Positions 26,737 to 36,418 are shown, counted from the first letter of the stretch. The stretch is DNA of 45,115 nucleotides from Flavobacteriales bacterium UBA6770 (GCA_905181875.1 CAJIZH010000005.1:1-45115), one strand, 5' to 3'. Notes: generated from the letters alone by a model not told the origin. Numbers and translations are program-made.

Positions 26737-29406
26737 ATGCGATTTTTGCGATATATATTTATCACTTTACTACTATTGATTTTAGCTTTTTTGGGAGTAG
26801 GGTGGTATTTATCTGAAAAATATAGCGACAAGATTCAAAAAATTGTTCTACAAGAGCTAAACAATAGCCTCAATGCTGAAGTGAATGTAGGGGCTATTGA
26901 GTTTTCATCATTTCGTAAAATCCCTTATTTAAGCCTTTCATTTTCCGGTGTACTGATAAAAGAAAGTAAAGATTTTACATCCAACCCAGATACACTGCTC
27001 TATGCCGAAAATTTAAGTTTTCAGTTTGATTTGTGGGATGTGTATAATGGCAAGTATGAATTACGTCATTTGGATGTCGAGTCTGCCAAATGTTATATGA
27101 AACAAAACAAGACTGGAACTCCAAACTACACGATTTGGAAACCCAGTGAAGATTCATCATCAGTTGATATTTCATTTCAATTAGACGAAGTTAACCTAAC
27201 GAATATTAATTATAAATATAAGGACTCTCGGAATAAAATTCTTGTAAGGTGCGAGGTAAATAAGCTGAAGGTTCATGGAGATTTTTCTTCTGAACAGCTG
27301 GAGCTAAAGTTTAATGGAAATACTACAAATTCAACGGTATTGGTTGCTGGAGTATATGCGCTAAAAGGGCAGTCGGTGCAGGTTAACTCTGGAATAGTAT
27401 ATAATAACAATCAGTCCACCTTTGAATTGCAAAATGGAGAGGTAATTATTGACCAAACAGTTGATTTGAATTTAGGAGGATTTGTTGCCCCGGAATCTTT
27501 TCAATTCTTTGCCAAAACAGATAAGGCTAATCTTAAGCAAATACTCAACCTATTGCCGGATTCATGGGATAATTATTGGATACATTATGCTCCAAATGGG
27601 ATAGCGAAAATTAATTTTAATATATCAGGAAAATCATCTGAAACCCCCAATATTGATATAGGTTTTGAATTGTCAAATGGAAGCGTAGTAACCAAAGGAG
27701 AGAAAAAAATAGAGCTTAAGTCATTGAACTTAATTGGATTTTATTCCAATGGAAAACAGAGGAATGCAGAAAGCTCAACCCTGGAATTAACTGAACTCTC
27801 TGGTGTATTCCCATCGGGTTCATTTAAGGGAAGTACTAAGATTTCAAATTTTAATGATTTGAGAGTACAAGGGATTTTAGAGGGAAGTCTTGCATTAGAT
27901 GAACTTACTCAATTTTTGAAGGTAGAGAAAATAGATACTTGTCAAGGGGATGTTGTCTTTAATCTTTTTGGTGATATTTATTGGGATAAGATCTTGCAAG
28001 AATCAGTTGTAACGTCTAAAAGTAAAATAGAAGGGGCCATCCACTTCACAGGTGTTGCATTGAAACTAAAATCTAGCGTTTCTATTTTAAAAAATTATCA
28101 AGGAAAAGTAAAGTTCGACAAACAACAGGTCCGTTTCGAAAAAAGTGAAGGTCAATTAAACTCAACCAACTTCATACTGAATGGGAGTGCCGATAATTTG
28201 TTTCAATGGGCTTTAGAAGAATATGAGTTATTGAGAATAATAGCAGAGGTAGAAGCTGATAAATTGATTTTGGAAGAGTTTTTATCTGTTTCAGTATCTT
28301 CCGAAAAAGGGACTACACGCTCACTCGCAATTCCAGGAGTTGAACTACAGTTAAGTGCAAAAATTGGTAGATTGAGTTACGAGAATTTTAAAGCACAAAA
28401 TGTTGAAACTAAATTATTTGTTGGGCAAAAAAGCTTGAAAGCAAATCCTATTAAACTGGATGCTATGAATGGCAAGGCAAGAGGAAAGCTAGTTGTTATA
28501 AGTTATCCGAAAGGAGGATATAATATGAGTTTTATTGGCGACTTTGAGTCTGTTGATATTAAAGAACTATTTACACAGTTTGAAAATTTCGGGCAGGATG
28601 AGGTTAAGGCAGAGAATATTGCTGGTGTAACCAATCTGAAGTTAAATTTAGAAGGCAAGTTAAATGACAATTTTGAGATGTTACCGGCTTCGATTTTTGC
28701 TAATGCTCATTTAGATATTTCTCGTGGTAAGTTGACCAATTACAATACGTTACAAAGTATATCTGATTATTTTAAAAGCAATATTGTACTCAAAAAGGTA
28801 TTTCGTGCAAATGATTTGTCTGAGCGTTTAAAGGATGTCCGTTTTGATCAACTGGAGACTGAGTTTTTTGTTAAGAATAGCGCTCTTTTAATCCCAAAAG
28901 TTCAATTAAAGTCAAGTGTTCTAAATGTTAACGTATCTGGTAAACATAGTTTTAATGATAGTGTAGATTATAAAGTTGATTTTGACATTTCTGATTTACT
29001 TATAAGAGATAGGAGTTTCGAAACTGAAAATGGCGAGGTGGTGGATGATGGCACAGGAAGGTATCGAGTTTTTATGTTGGTGAAAGGCACTGCTGATAAT
29101 CTAAAAATTGAGATTGACAAAACATCAAAAAAGGCATTCAAGAAGCATCAGAGGAGCGCAGAAGGGCAGGAATTTAAGCAAGCTCTTCACAAAGAGTTTG
29201 GGTGGTTCGATAAAGATACAAGTTTGAAAAAAGATTTACACAAAATTAAATATGAAATAGAATGGGAGGAGGCAGATAAGCATACAACTACTATTTCATC
29301 GGGTAACGGAGACTCTAAAAACTCAAAGACTAAAAAGAAACGGAAATGGTTAGAGCCAAATGAGGAGGAGAAAGAGTATTTTGATTTTAAAGATGACGAT
29401 TTTTAG
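26737..29406 (+). CDS. AsmA-like family protein
   Basis: 889 residues. A single N-terminal membrane anchor (MRFLRYIFITLLLLILAFLGVGWYL) is followed by the AsmA-type opening ALQELNNSLNAEV-like segment (residues about 37-50) and a long beta-rich body of repeated strands, as in AsmA/TamB/YhdP bridge-like proteins. Near the C-terminus SVDYKVDFDISDLL and DGTGRYRVFMLVKGTADNLKIEID match the AsmA-like C-terminal region. The last 90 residues are charged and include KNSKTKKKRKW. Such proteins lie in the periplasm and are thought to help move or organise lipids between membranes. It is the only gene in its unit; its 3' end overlaps the converging mini-gene by 20 nt. Confidence 0.86.
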   Translation: MRFLRYIFITLLLLILAFLGVGWYLSEKYSDKIQKIVLQELNNSLNAEVNVGAIEFSSFRKIPYLSLSFSGVLIKESKDFTSNPDTLLYAENLSFQFDLWDVYNGKYELRHLDVESAKCYMKQNKTGTPNYTIWKPSEDSSSVDISFQLDEVNLTNINYKYKDSRNKILVRCEVNKLKVHGDFSSEQLELKFNGNTTNSTVLVAGVYALKGQSVQVNSGIVYNNNQSTFELQNGEVIIDQTVDLNLGGFVAPESFQFFAKTDKANLKQILNLLPDSWDNYWIHYAPNGIAKINFNISGKSSETPNIDIGFELSNGSVVTKGEKKIELKSLNLIGFYSNGKQRNAESSTLELTELSGVFPSGSFKGSTKISNFNDLRVQGILEGSLALDELTQFLKVEKIDTCQGDVVFNLFGDIYWDKILQESVVTSKSKIEGAIHFTGVALKLKSSVSILKNYQGKVKFDKQQVRFEKSEGQLNSTNFILNGSADNLFQWALEEYELLRIIAEVEADKLILEEFLSVSVSSEKGTTRSLAIPGVELQLSAKIGRLSYENFKAQNVETKLFVGQKSLKANPIKLDAMNGKARGKLVVISYPKGGYNMSFIGDFESVDIKELFTQFENFGQDEVKAENIAGVTNLKLNLEGKLNDNFEMLPASIFANAHLDISRGKLTNYNTLQSISDYFKSNIVLKKVFRANDLSERLKDVRFDQLETEFFVKNSALLIPKVQLKSSVLNVNVSGKHSFNDSVDYKVDFDISDLLIRDRSFETENGEVVDDGTGRYRVFMLVKGTADNLKIEIDKTSKKAFKKHQRSAEGQEFKQALHKEFGWFDKDTSLKKDLHKIKYEIEWEEADKHTTTISSGNGDSKNSKTKKKRKWLEPNEEEKEYFDFKDDDF

Positions 29407-29581
29407 AACTTTTTTTCTTTTTCTTCTTGTCTTTTTTTTCTTTTTTAGTTTTCTTCTGATCTTTCTTTTTATCTTTTTTTGGGGGCTTAGACTTTTTTGA
29501 CTCCGGCATTATAGGGCAGTCAGAGCATGCTGATTTTCCTTTTTCTTCAAATTTTTTGCAACACTTTTTATTTCGCCCCAT
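29387..29581 (-). CDS. Small Cys/Lys-rich protein
   Basis: 64 residues from the ATG at 29581 (MGRNKKCCKKFEEKGKSACSDCPIMPE). An ATG at 29650 is in frame but lies inside the CDF gene and adds a non-typical stretch. Cys7-Cys8 and CSDC (19-22) followed by Pro form a possible metal site. The remaining 35 residues are almost all Lys with some Asp, Ser and Pro, giving a very basic tail. Similar tiny CCKK/CxxCP proteins occur in Bacteroidota; function is unknown. It starts 7 nt after the CDF transporter stop, so it is probably co-transcribed, and a metal-related role would fit that neighbour. This is inference. Confidence 0.65.
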   Translation of the reverse strand: MGRNKKCCKKFEEKGKSACSDCPIMPESKKSKPPKKDKKKDQKKTKKEKKDKKKKKKSSKNRHL

Positions 29582-29588
29582 TCCTAAG

Positions 29589-30503
29589 CTAGATGTCTCG
29601 CTGTTGAACGCCGTAGGTTTCATCTTCTTCGATGTTACCCAATGGCTCAAAATGAATCATGATATCATATACATTTTCCACGTTATCTTTTATTGCGTTT
29701 TCAACGTCGATACCAATTAAATGTGCTTCTTTCATGGTTAGAGACTCATCTAATTCAATATCCAAATCTATCATCAATAAATTAGACAATCTCCTGACAC
29801 GCAAACGGTGTGGATTATTCGCTTCTTTAATCGAATTTACAGCTTCAAAAATTTTAGTATAAATAGCGATGTCTTCAACACTATCCATAAGTTCAAAGCT
29901 GGTCTCTCTAAACAACTCAAATGCAACCTTTAGAATCCAAACACCAACTAACAGTCCAATAAAATGATCTAGCCAATCTTGCTGGAAGAAAAAAGAACAG
30001 CTTACTCCAACTAAAACGCCTAGAGATAGAATAATGTCGCTGCGCATATTATGAGCATTTGCAATGAGCATTTTACTGCTAATAGATCTCCCTTCTTTCA
30101 TTTGCCAATAAGAGAGAATGAGTTTTACTAGAACTGAAATTACTGTTACTACTATTGCTCCAAACGCCGGCACATGTCTAGATGTACCATTCCATAAATC
30201 AATAATGGAGGAAAACACAAGCTGAGCTCCTATGAAAAATATGAAGAAGGACAATAGTTTAGTTGCAACTGCTTCTGCACGATTGTATCCGTATGGAAAT
30301 TTAGGGTCAGGTGGCCGAACAATTATTCTAGCAGCAATTAATGTAATAAAATAGGTTCCAACGTCATTTGCGCTGTCGATACCGTCTCCAATAACTGCTA
30401 ATGAATCAAATAAATAGCCACCACCTATTTTGGAAATAGCCAAAATGGAGTTAATACCTATTCCAATCCATGACGCCCGAATAATACGTTGTTGACGATT
30501 CAT
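29589..30503 (-). CDS. Cation diffusion facilitator (CDF) family metal transporter
   Basis: 304 residues. Six transmembrane helices span about 10-210. The metal site motifs are DSAND (43-47, helix 2) and NAHNMRSD (about 150-157, helix 5), where His/Asp residues bind the ion in this family. A cytoplasmic C-terminal domain follows (VRRLSNLLMIDLDIELDESLTMKEAHLIG, then DIMIHFEPLG), as in ferredoxin-fold CDF tails. The helix-2 site is Asp-Asp rather than His-Asp, which in known members is more often linked to Mn/Fe-type than strict Zn specificity. It exports divalent cations from the cytoplasm. It follows the isochorismatase-like gene by 4 nt and is followed by the Cys/Lys-rich mini-gene. Confidence 0.93.
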   Translation of the reverse strand: MNRQQRIIRASWIGIGINSILAISKIGGGYLFDSLAVIGDGIDSANDVGTYFITLIAARIIVRPPDPKFPYGYNRAEAVATKLLSFFIFFIGAQLVFSSIIDLWNGTSRHVPAFGAIVVTVISVLVKLILSYWQMKEGRSISSKMLIANAHNMRSDIILSLGVLVGVSCSFFFQQDWLDHFIGLLVGVWILKVAFELFRETSFELMDSVEDIAIYTKIFEAVNSIKEANNPHRLRVRRLSNLLMIDLDIELDESLTMKEAHLIGIDVENAIKDNVENVYDIMIHFEPLGNIEEDETYGVQQRDI

Positions 30504-30507
30504 CTAT

Positions 30508-31050
30508 TTATTTCACCAACTTAGAAATAGCCTTAAACTGTTCATTACCAGATACTTTACAAAGTTCAAATAATATAGACTCAACAGTTGTAACTCGAAT
30601 ACCTTCAGTGGCAAACCGTTGAAGTGCTATCTCCTTATCGTATGGGTTTCGGCTTGATATAGCATCTGCCACAACTATTGGTGTATGTCCAGCTTCTAAA
30701 AGGTCTATAGCCGTTTGTAAAACACAAACATGACTTTCAATTCCACAAAGAAGTACATTTTTTATAAAATGTTCTTCAATTTTGAGGTTGAAGTTTGGTT
30801 CGCCCGTACAAGAAAAAGTCATTTTTTCAATAGGGTCAAACTCGCCTAAACTTTCAGATATAGGTTCAAGTGTTTTCCCCAACCCTTTCACGTATTGTTC
30901 TGTTATTATAATAGGAATATTAAGAAGCTTAATTCCTTCTATCAGTGTTCTACATTTTTGAAGGAGTTGCCCGTTATTGTTGATATGCGGAAAGAGTCGC
31001 TCTTGCAGGTCAACGACAACCAATTTAGTATCTTCTTTTAATATTCTCAT
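30508..31050 (-). CDS. Isochorismatase/nicotinamidase-like cysteine hydrolase (YcaC-type)
   Basis: 180 residues from the ATG at 31050; an ATG at 31083 is also in frame, but MRILKEDTKLVVVDLQERL fits the family start and is preceded by a near-consensus AATATTTG box. The catalytic triad is visible: Asp14 in VVDLQERL, Lys76 in IEKMTFSC and Cys109 in LCGIESHVCVLQTA, with the usual cis-peptide segment GIESHV. The length is normal for the YcaC subgroup. It would hydrolyse an amide or an isochorismate-like compound in the cytoplasm; the substrate is unknown. First gene of a three-gene unit with the CDF transporter. Confidence 0.9.
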   Translation of the reverse strand: MRILKEDTKLVVVDLQERLFPHINNNGQLLQKCRTLIEGIKLLNIPIIITEQYVKGLGKTLEPISESLGEFDPIEKMTFSCTGEPNFNLKIEEHFIKNVLLCGIESHVCVLQTAIDLLEAGHTPIVVADAISSRNPYDKEIALQRFATEGIRVTTVESILFELCKVSGNEQFKAISKLVK

Positions 31051-31094
31051 GGTATCAAATATTTTATGACATTTGTATGTCAAAATAACAAATT

Positions 31095-32396
31095 ATGAGA
31101 ACGATTTTAGCCATAGTTTCTGTATTTATTTTTCAATCGGTAATGGGTCAAATTACGGTTGATAGAAGTTTTATGCCAAAAAGTGGTGATAAAGTTTTCT
31201 ATACCAATGCTGAAATTGGAAATGATAAAATACACGAAACAAAAGGAGCAAGTGTTACATGGGACTATTCCAATTTAAAGTTAGCTTTTCAAGCTTCGGA
31301 AGAGTATAAGTCTGCGAGGTCAATAAACTTCTTTTTTTTAACTATGGATTTTGGAGTAAAAGTTGCTGATTCATTGGGCTTTGGGGCTATAATGATGAGG
31401 GATATTTATGATATATACAATGTGACAAACGGTGCTTTCAAAGCAGAAGGGCGAAGTGTAAAATATAATGGATTTCCAATACCCCAGAATTATTCTGACA
31501 AGGATGAGATTTATAAGTTTCCTTTAGATTATGGCGATAATGATACTTCTACATTTAAAGTTTCTTTTAACCTGCAAGGCCTAGGTTCCATAGTTCAGCA
31601 AGGAACTAGGATTAATGAAGTTGAAGGGTGGGGAGACCTTAAGCTACCTAATAAAACCTTTTCAAATTGTATAAAAGTAAAGACAACTATTGATGGATTG
31701 GATTCTCTGAAATTTATGGGAATTAATATACCGATACCTAACAGAAGAATTGAATACAAGTGGTTTGCAGCAGGAATTAAAAATCCAATCCTCATTATTT
31801 CCGGCACCTTATTAGGAAACTCCTATACTCCTACAAATGTTAAATATCAAGAAGAAGAGAAAGAAATTATTGGATTCTACGCTATTAAGAATGAGTTATT
31901 AATAAATGAGTCTACAGAATTAAATGACACATCAAGTATGTCTGGAATTTTTAGACAATGGGAAATTTTACCAGAAACCTATACACTTGGGGCAGGTGCT
32001 AATTTAGGAGATAGTTCTTTATTATTGAGCTTTACAACTGCTGGTAAATACTCTATATCACTCACAAAGAGAAATAGATTTGGAACTAAACTGAGTACTA
32101 AAGTTGATTATATCAAAGTAAAAGAAAAACAAGAAGAAATTAACACGTCTTCAATTGGGGCGAATTTAATTAGTAACGGCGCTTCTATCTATCCTAATCC
32201 TTTTTCAAATAAATTGAATGTTGAGTCATCTTCAAAAATCATTTCTATAAGACTAATTGATAATTTAGGCAAAACGGTTGCCGCAACATTTGGTAATGAT
32301 GGATTAATCGAATTGGACGAATTGCCTCGAGGCATCTATGTTGTTGAAGCCACAACTGAACATGGAAGAGAAACACGAGTAGTTATAAAGAACTAG
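31095..32396 (+). CDS. T9SS type A sorting-domain secreted protein
   Basis: 433 residues. A signal peptide (MRTILAIVSVFIFQSVMGQ) sends it across the inner membrane. Residues about 20-330 are beta-rich and not assigned to a family; they include a PKD-like segment near 290-345. The C-terminal 75 residues are a type A T9SS sorting domain: ASIYPNPFSNKLNVES, IRLIDNLGKTVA, LDELPRGIYVVEATT and a final RVVIKN. In this system the tail directs passage through the outer membrane and is removed, leaving the protein released or attached to surface polysaccharide. It implies that the organism has T9SS; none of the machinery genes are in this window. Its stop overlaps the converging SDR gene by 4 nt. Confidence 0.9.
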   Translation: MRTILAIVSVFIFQSVMGQITVDRSFMPKSGDKVFYTNAEIGNDKIHETKGASVTWDYSNLKLAFQASEEYKSARSINFFFLTMDFGVKVADSLGFGAIMMRDIYDIYNVTNGAFKAEGRSVKYNGFPIPQNYSDKDEIYKFPLDYGDNDTSTFKVSFNLQGLGSIVQQGTRINEVEGWGDLKLPNKTFSNCIKVKTTIDGLDSLKFMGINIPIPNRRIEYKWFAAGIKNPILIISGTLLGNSYTPTNVKYQEEEKEIIGFYAIKNELLINESTELNDTSSMSGIFRQWEILPETYTLGAGANLGDSSLLLSFTTAGKYSISLTKRNRFGTKLSTKVDYIKVKEKQEEINTSSIGANLISNGASIYPNPFSNKLNVESSSKIISIRLIDNLGKTVAATFGNDGLIELDELPRGIYVVEATTEHGRETRVVIKN

Positions 32397-33052
32397 TATA
32401 GTTTGGCTATTTCAAAGAGCTTGTCATTACTTGAAATTGTTATGCCAAGGGCTTTCATTTTGCTCAAATTAAGCATAGCAGTAGCTACAGTAATTGCGTG
32501 AATTGCTTTGTATTTTTTGAATGGCCCAACAAAGAGGACGTTCAAGATATTCATAATTGAAATCCCTATTTGTTCTCCCAGCCTAAATTCTTGACGATTA
32601 CCCATAAGTAAGCTTGGTTGCAAAATAGATATCGAAGGAATGTGCAGAGTAGATAATACTTCCTGCATTTCTCCCTTTATTTTACTGTAAAAGATAGTTG
32701 ATCTTGAATCTGCACCCATTGCACTAACAACGATAAATTTTCCAACTCCATTCGATTCAGCCCACTTGGCAAGGTTTATAACATATTCATAGTCAACTGC
32801 TTTGAATTTTTCTTTGCTGCCAGCATTTTTAATCGTAGTGCCTAGGCTGCAGAAAACGGTATCAATAGGAACAGAACAGTTTAGATTTTTTAAATCTGAA
32901 AAATCTACTATGTGTTGCTCTAATTTGGGGTGCTGTATTTCAAGGATTCTTCTATTTGCCAAATGAATGGAATTGATAGCTTCGTTTGTTAATGTTAGTT
33001 GAAGTAATTCATTTCCAACTAAACCTGATGCTCCTGCGATTAATACATTCAT
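32393..33052 (-). CDS. Atypical NAD(P)-dependent SDR / NAD(P)H-binding oxidoreductase
   Basis: 219 residues. The N-terminal Rossmann motif is GASGLVGNELL (residues 7-17), a glycine-rich nucleotide-binding loop. Further marks are VFCSLGTT, AWNL-like sections and the segment FIVVSAMGADSRSTIFYSKIKGEMQEVL, where Ser and Tyr-x3-Lys stand in the positions of SDR catalytic or binding residues. This resembles the HTATIP2/YbjT-like group of oxidoreductases, whose substrates are mostly unknown. It follows ispG on the same strand with 9 nt spacing, so it may share the CHASE2-ispG transcript. Confidence 0.88.
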   Translation of the reverse strand: MNVLIAGASGLVGNELLQLTLTNEAINSIHLANRRILEIQHPKLEQHIVDFSDLKNLNCSVPIDTVFCSLGTTIKNAGSKEKFKAVDYEYVINLAKWAESNGVGKFIVVSAMGADSRSTIFYSKIKGEMQEVLSTLHIPSISILQPSLLMGNRQEFRLGEQIGISIMNILNVLFVGPFKKYKAIHAITVATAMLNLSKMKALGITISSNDKLFEIAKLY

Positions 33053-33061
33053 CTTTTGTTG

Positions 33062-34996
33062 CTAATTTGGAAGATCAATCCAATCTCCGTGTTCTTGGAT
33101 TAGTGCGATAAGATCCTCCACGGCTTGATTTTCTGAAACATTACGTTTAACAACTTCTTTTTCCTTATAAAGTGAAATTTTTCCTGGTCCAGTGCCTACA
33201 TATCCATAATCCGCATCAGCCATTTCTCCAGGTCCATTTACAATGCAACCCATTATACCAATTTTAATCCCTTTAAGATGCTCAGTTCTAGCTCGGATTT
33301 TGGCAGTTACTTCTTGTAAATCGAATAATGTACGACCGCAGCTCGGGCAAGAAATATATTCGGTTTTGGAAATTCGAGTTCTTGTTGCTTGTAAAATTCC
33401 AAAAGCAGTTTGGTTAATCATTTGTTCAGGACCACAATTCTCGGATGCAATGAAAACGCCGTCACCAAGTCCATCAATAAATAAGGCTCCCATATCTGTT
33501 GCGCTTTGCAACTGCAGCTGGTCTACCGTCAAATTTCTAAAAGTACGGCCTATAATAACAGGTGTATTACATTCAGCGTTCATTAATTCCACAAATAACC
33601 TGCGCTGTTCAGCCATACCATGATGATTAAATGTATCTAATAACAAGACTGCTGTTTTATCAGTTTTAAGTGAGGAAATAAGATCTTCATTTAGATCTGA
33701 AAGATAGGTATGAATAAAATTTAATTTAATTGATTTTTCCATTTTCCCTAGATATTCAGAAATATTTAAAAAAGGAAAATGGCGCGGTTTTTCTTTGTTT
33801 TCTAGCCATGTTTTATGTGTTTGAACAATACCTAAATTACCTGGAATAGCAAAATCAACTTGGTGGTTATTCACAAAAATATAATCAGCAGCTTGGTCAG
33901 TCATATTCCATTTGTCTAGTGGAACAGAATATTGATAGCCGTAGGCGAATAAACTAGCCGGTTTTATCTCTTTTTTTAATGATAAGTCTGCCATAACGAT
34001 CGGTGCAGATTCAGAACCTATATTCGATACTTGGTTGGTAATTCTTCTCTTGTACTCAAACGGATTGATCGGATAGCTATCGATTTGTTGAATAGCATCA
34101 TGATTCATTCTTCCGCTATATCGAGCGACTAGTGCTTGAGCTATTGGAATTTCAAATTCAGGCTCCTCTGTTAATGAAACACGAACAGTATCACCGAGGC
34201 CATCTTCCAATAAAGTTCCAATTCCAACAGCAGATTTTATTCTTCCATCCTCTCCCTCTCCCGCTTCCGTAACTCCCAAGTGAAGTGGATAATTCATTCC
34301 AGATTTTATCATATTGCTGACCAACATACGGTATGCTTCGACCATTACTTGAGTATTGGAAGATTTCATGCTCAGTACAATATTATGATAACCTTCAGAT
34401 TCACATATTCTTAAGAATTCCATAGCCGATTCCACCATTCCAAGTGGCGTATCTCCGTAGCGGCTTAAAATTCTATCGGATAAAGAACCGTGATTTGTGC
34501 CAATTCTCATGGCTGTTCCATGCTCTTTGCACAACTTTACTAAAGGAAGAAACCGTACTCGTATTCTAGCCAATTCTTTGTCATATTCAGCATCGGTATA
34601 ATCAATATGAACAAATTTCTTTCTGTCAGCATAATTGCCTGGATTTACTCGGACTTTTTCTACAATTTGTGCAGCGATTTCAGCAGCAATCGGAGTAAAA
34701 TGAATGTCAGCTACTAGCGGTGTATTGTAGCCGCGCTTTACCAATTCTTCTTTTATATTACGCAAGTTTTCCGCTTCACGCTTGCCAGGTGCAGTTATTC
34801 TTACAAGTCCACAACCAGCCTCAATCATCCTGATTGACTGAGCCACTGTGGCTTTTGTATCCATGGTATTGGTTGTGGTCATAGACTGAATCACGATCGG
34901 ATTGTTGCCTCCGATTTTAAGATTTCCAATAGTTACTTCTCGTGTTTTAAATCGACTGTATTGCGTAAGTGAGTTACAGTATTTTTTGTTATTCAT
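33062..34996 (-). CDS. ispG: (E)-4-hydroxy-3-methylbut-2-enyl-diphosphate synthase, long form
   Basis: 644 residues from the ATG at 34996, which overlaps the CHASE2 stop as ATGA; an ATG 21 nt upstream is less well placed. The TIM-barrel domain begins with TREVTIGNLKIGGNNPIVIQSMTTTNT. An extra domain of about 250 residues is inserted before the C-terminal iron-sulphur domain, the form known from Bacteroidota, Chlamydiae and plants. The [4Fe-4S] ligands are Cys550 and Cys553 (SCPSCGRTLFD) and Cys584 (GIMGCIVNGPGE). It makes HMBPP from MEcPP in the MEP isoprenoid pathway. Being second in a transcript behind a CHASE2 sensor is unusual. Confidence 0.97.
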   Translation of the reverse strand: MNNKKYCNSLTQYSRFKTREVTIGNLKIGGNNPIVIQSMTTTNTMDTKATVAQSIRMIEAGCGLVRITAPGKREAENLRNIKEELVKRGYNTPLVADIHFTPIAAEIAAQIVEKVRVNPGNYADRKKFVHIDYTDAEYDKELARIRVRFLPLVKLCKEHGTAMRIGTNHGSLSDRILSRYGDTPLGMVESAMEFLRICESEGYHNIVLSMKSSNTQVMVEAYRMLVSNMIKSGMNYPLHLGVTEAGEGEDGRIKSAVGIGTLLEDGLGDTVRVSLTEEPEFEIPIAQALVARYSGRMNHDAIQQIDSYPINPFEYKRRITNQVSNIGSESAPIVMADLSLKKEIKPASLFAYGYQYSVPLDKWNMTDQAADYIFVNNHQVDFAIPGNLGIVQTHKTWLENKEKPRHFPFLNISEYLGKMEKSIKLNFIHTYLSDLNEDLISSLKTDKTAVLLLDTFNHHGMAEQRRLFVELMNAECNTPVIIGRTFRNLTVDQLQLQSATDMGALFIDGLGDGVFIASENCGPEQMINQTAFGILQATRTRISKTEYISCPSCGRTLFDLQEVTAKIRARTEHLKGIKIGIMGCIVNGPGEMADADYGYVGTGPGKISLYKEKEVVKRNVSENQAVEDLIALIQEHGDWIDLPN

Positions 34997-36318
34997 TTTC
35001 GTGGGAGTGCAAGACAAGTTTTGTATTCGTTTATAACACCTTGATCGTTAGAATTGTTTTCAGATTTTGATTTAATTAAACCAATTTTTAGCAAATATTT
35101 TTCAGTTATTGGACGCAATGATCCAGCATAAAGCTCCGTCAAGTAAGCGCTAAGAGCTAATGTTATTAAAAAAAATGTTAAGTGAATTTTTATTTGAAAT
35201 TTAAGCATTAACAGAACAATAACACCCATAAAAAAGGCAATTTCAACCAATTGTATCGACTTTGTAATTAAGTCATAATATATTTTCCTTCTATCGGCGA
35301 TAAACAGGAACAGGGAAACATTTAGATACGCAATTACCACCATAATTAGCAGAGTCAACCATTCGGGAGTTTGGTGAATGTACTTTTTGTCCATTATCAT
35401 AGAAATAATGTTAGCATGTACGATGACTTCGTATGTATCAGGATAGGCTATTCCTGCAAATATAGGGTTTTGAGGAGTATAGAAAATATCAACTAAATCC
35501 CGAGCGCCCAGCTGCAGACCAATATAATCGAGGATAACAATTTTGTCTTTCATTACTGATAGGTATCCAATTTCTCCAAGAACTTGATGCGCACCAAAGG
35601 CAGTGAGTTTTCTGTAATTCTCGGTCCAATTAACTGTTTCCTTAAAATAGCCTCGCGATTTGAGATACTCGTAAGCTTCAGGGTTAGCTAATTCAACAAT
35701 TTTTGTCGAAAAATTGAGGTACAATGAATCGGTGCTACCAAGATATTGAAATGGGTAAAACTCCTTAATAGTCCTAAACCCTTCTCCTGATGCACTGCTT
35801 AATAAGTTTGTAAATCCATTGTTTGCCGTTTCATTAAACAGCGGATTAGAATACTGGAGTGAATTAAAAACGTCTTTTGTTTTATCGGTGGTTATTAACT
35901 CATTAACTAATATCAAATTCTTGGTTTGAGATAATGACATTGCTAAAGGAAAATCAAGAGCAGGACCCTTTTCTCTTCTAAAAAACGCATCAATTCCTAC
36001 AACTTTTGGCCCGTATCTATTGATGATATCGAGCGTTTGAGCAATTTCAGCCCTATTTATAAATTGAATATTTACTAATATTACATTGGTATCACGAGCA
36101 ATTTCTAATGGATTACGCAGGTATTCTAATTCATCAGAAGCCGATTTTTCGTTTACTGGTGGTTGTGAAAAAACCAGATCACTCATCTCGGAATCTTCAA
36201 ACGCTTTTGCAAGTGGATCAAATAGGTCTGTTTGGATTGGAAGGTGAGTAAAAAAAAATATGAATACTCCTATATAACCAGCACACAAAAAGGTATTTAG
36301 ACGAAATAAATACTTCAT
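34993..36318 (-). CDS. CHASE2-domain membrane sensor protein without output domain
   Basis: 441 residues. One N-terminal helix (LFRLNTFLCAGYIGVFIFFF), a periplasmic CHASE2 domain at about 75-310 with the typical KVVGIDAFF, DKIVILDYIG and GIAYPDTYEVIVHANIISMIM segments, and then three closely spaced helices (about 318-340, 355-376, 378-400). In many proteins CHASE2 is followed by a kinase, cyclase or other effector; here the chain ends after a 40-residue basic cytoplasmic tail, so signal output must use a partner. It is divergent from the FecR-like gene (119-nt spacer) and overlaps ispG by 4 nt. Such stand-alone CHASE2 proteins often sit near CHAT and FecR genes; the sensed ligand is unknown. 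Confidence 0.86.
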   Translation of the reverse strand: MKYLFRLNTFLCAGYIGVFIFFFTHLPIQTDLFDPLAKAFEDSEMSDLVFSQPPVNEKSASDELEYLRNPLEIARDTNVILVNIQFINRAEIAQTLDIINRYGPKVVGIDAFFRREKGPALDFPLAMSLSQTKNLILVNELITTDKTKDVFNSLQYSNPLFNETANNGFTNLLSSASGEGFRTIKEFYPFQYLGSTDSLYLNFSTKIVELANPEAYEYLKSRGYFKETVNWTENYRKLTAFGAHQVLGEIGYLSVMKDKIVILDYIGLQLGARDLVDIFYTPQNPIFAGIAYPDTYEVIVHANIISMIMDKKYIHQTPEWLTLLIMVVIAYLNVSLFLFIADRRKIYYDLITKSIQLVEIAFFMGVIVLLMLKFQIKIHLTFFLITLALSAYLTELYAGSLRPITEKYLLKIGLIKSKSENNSNDQGVINEYKTCLALPRK

Positions 36319-36386
36319 TTAAATTTTTTTTGAACAACACTAAAGTACTCAAATAACACTATTTTTTTTGCGCGACATAATATTTA

Positions 36387-36418
36387 TTTGTGCTTAATAC
36401 TGGGTATGATTACATTTG
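36387..36418 (+). promoter_or_regulatory. Bacteroidota housekeeping promoter of the FecR-like gene
   Basis: TTTG (36387-36390), 20-nt spacer, TACATTTG (36411-36418): both boxes match the -33/-7 consensus with correct spacing. Transcription would start near 36423, giving a leader of about 15 nt before the ATG at 36438. This is the best complete promoter in the window. Confidence 0.72.
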
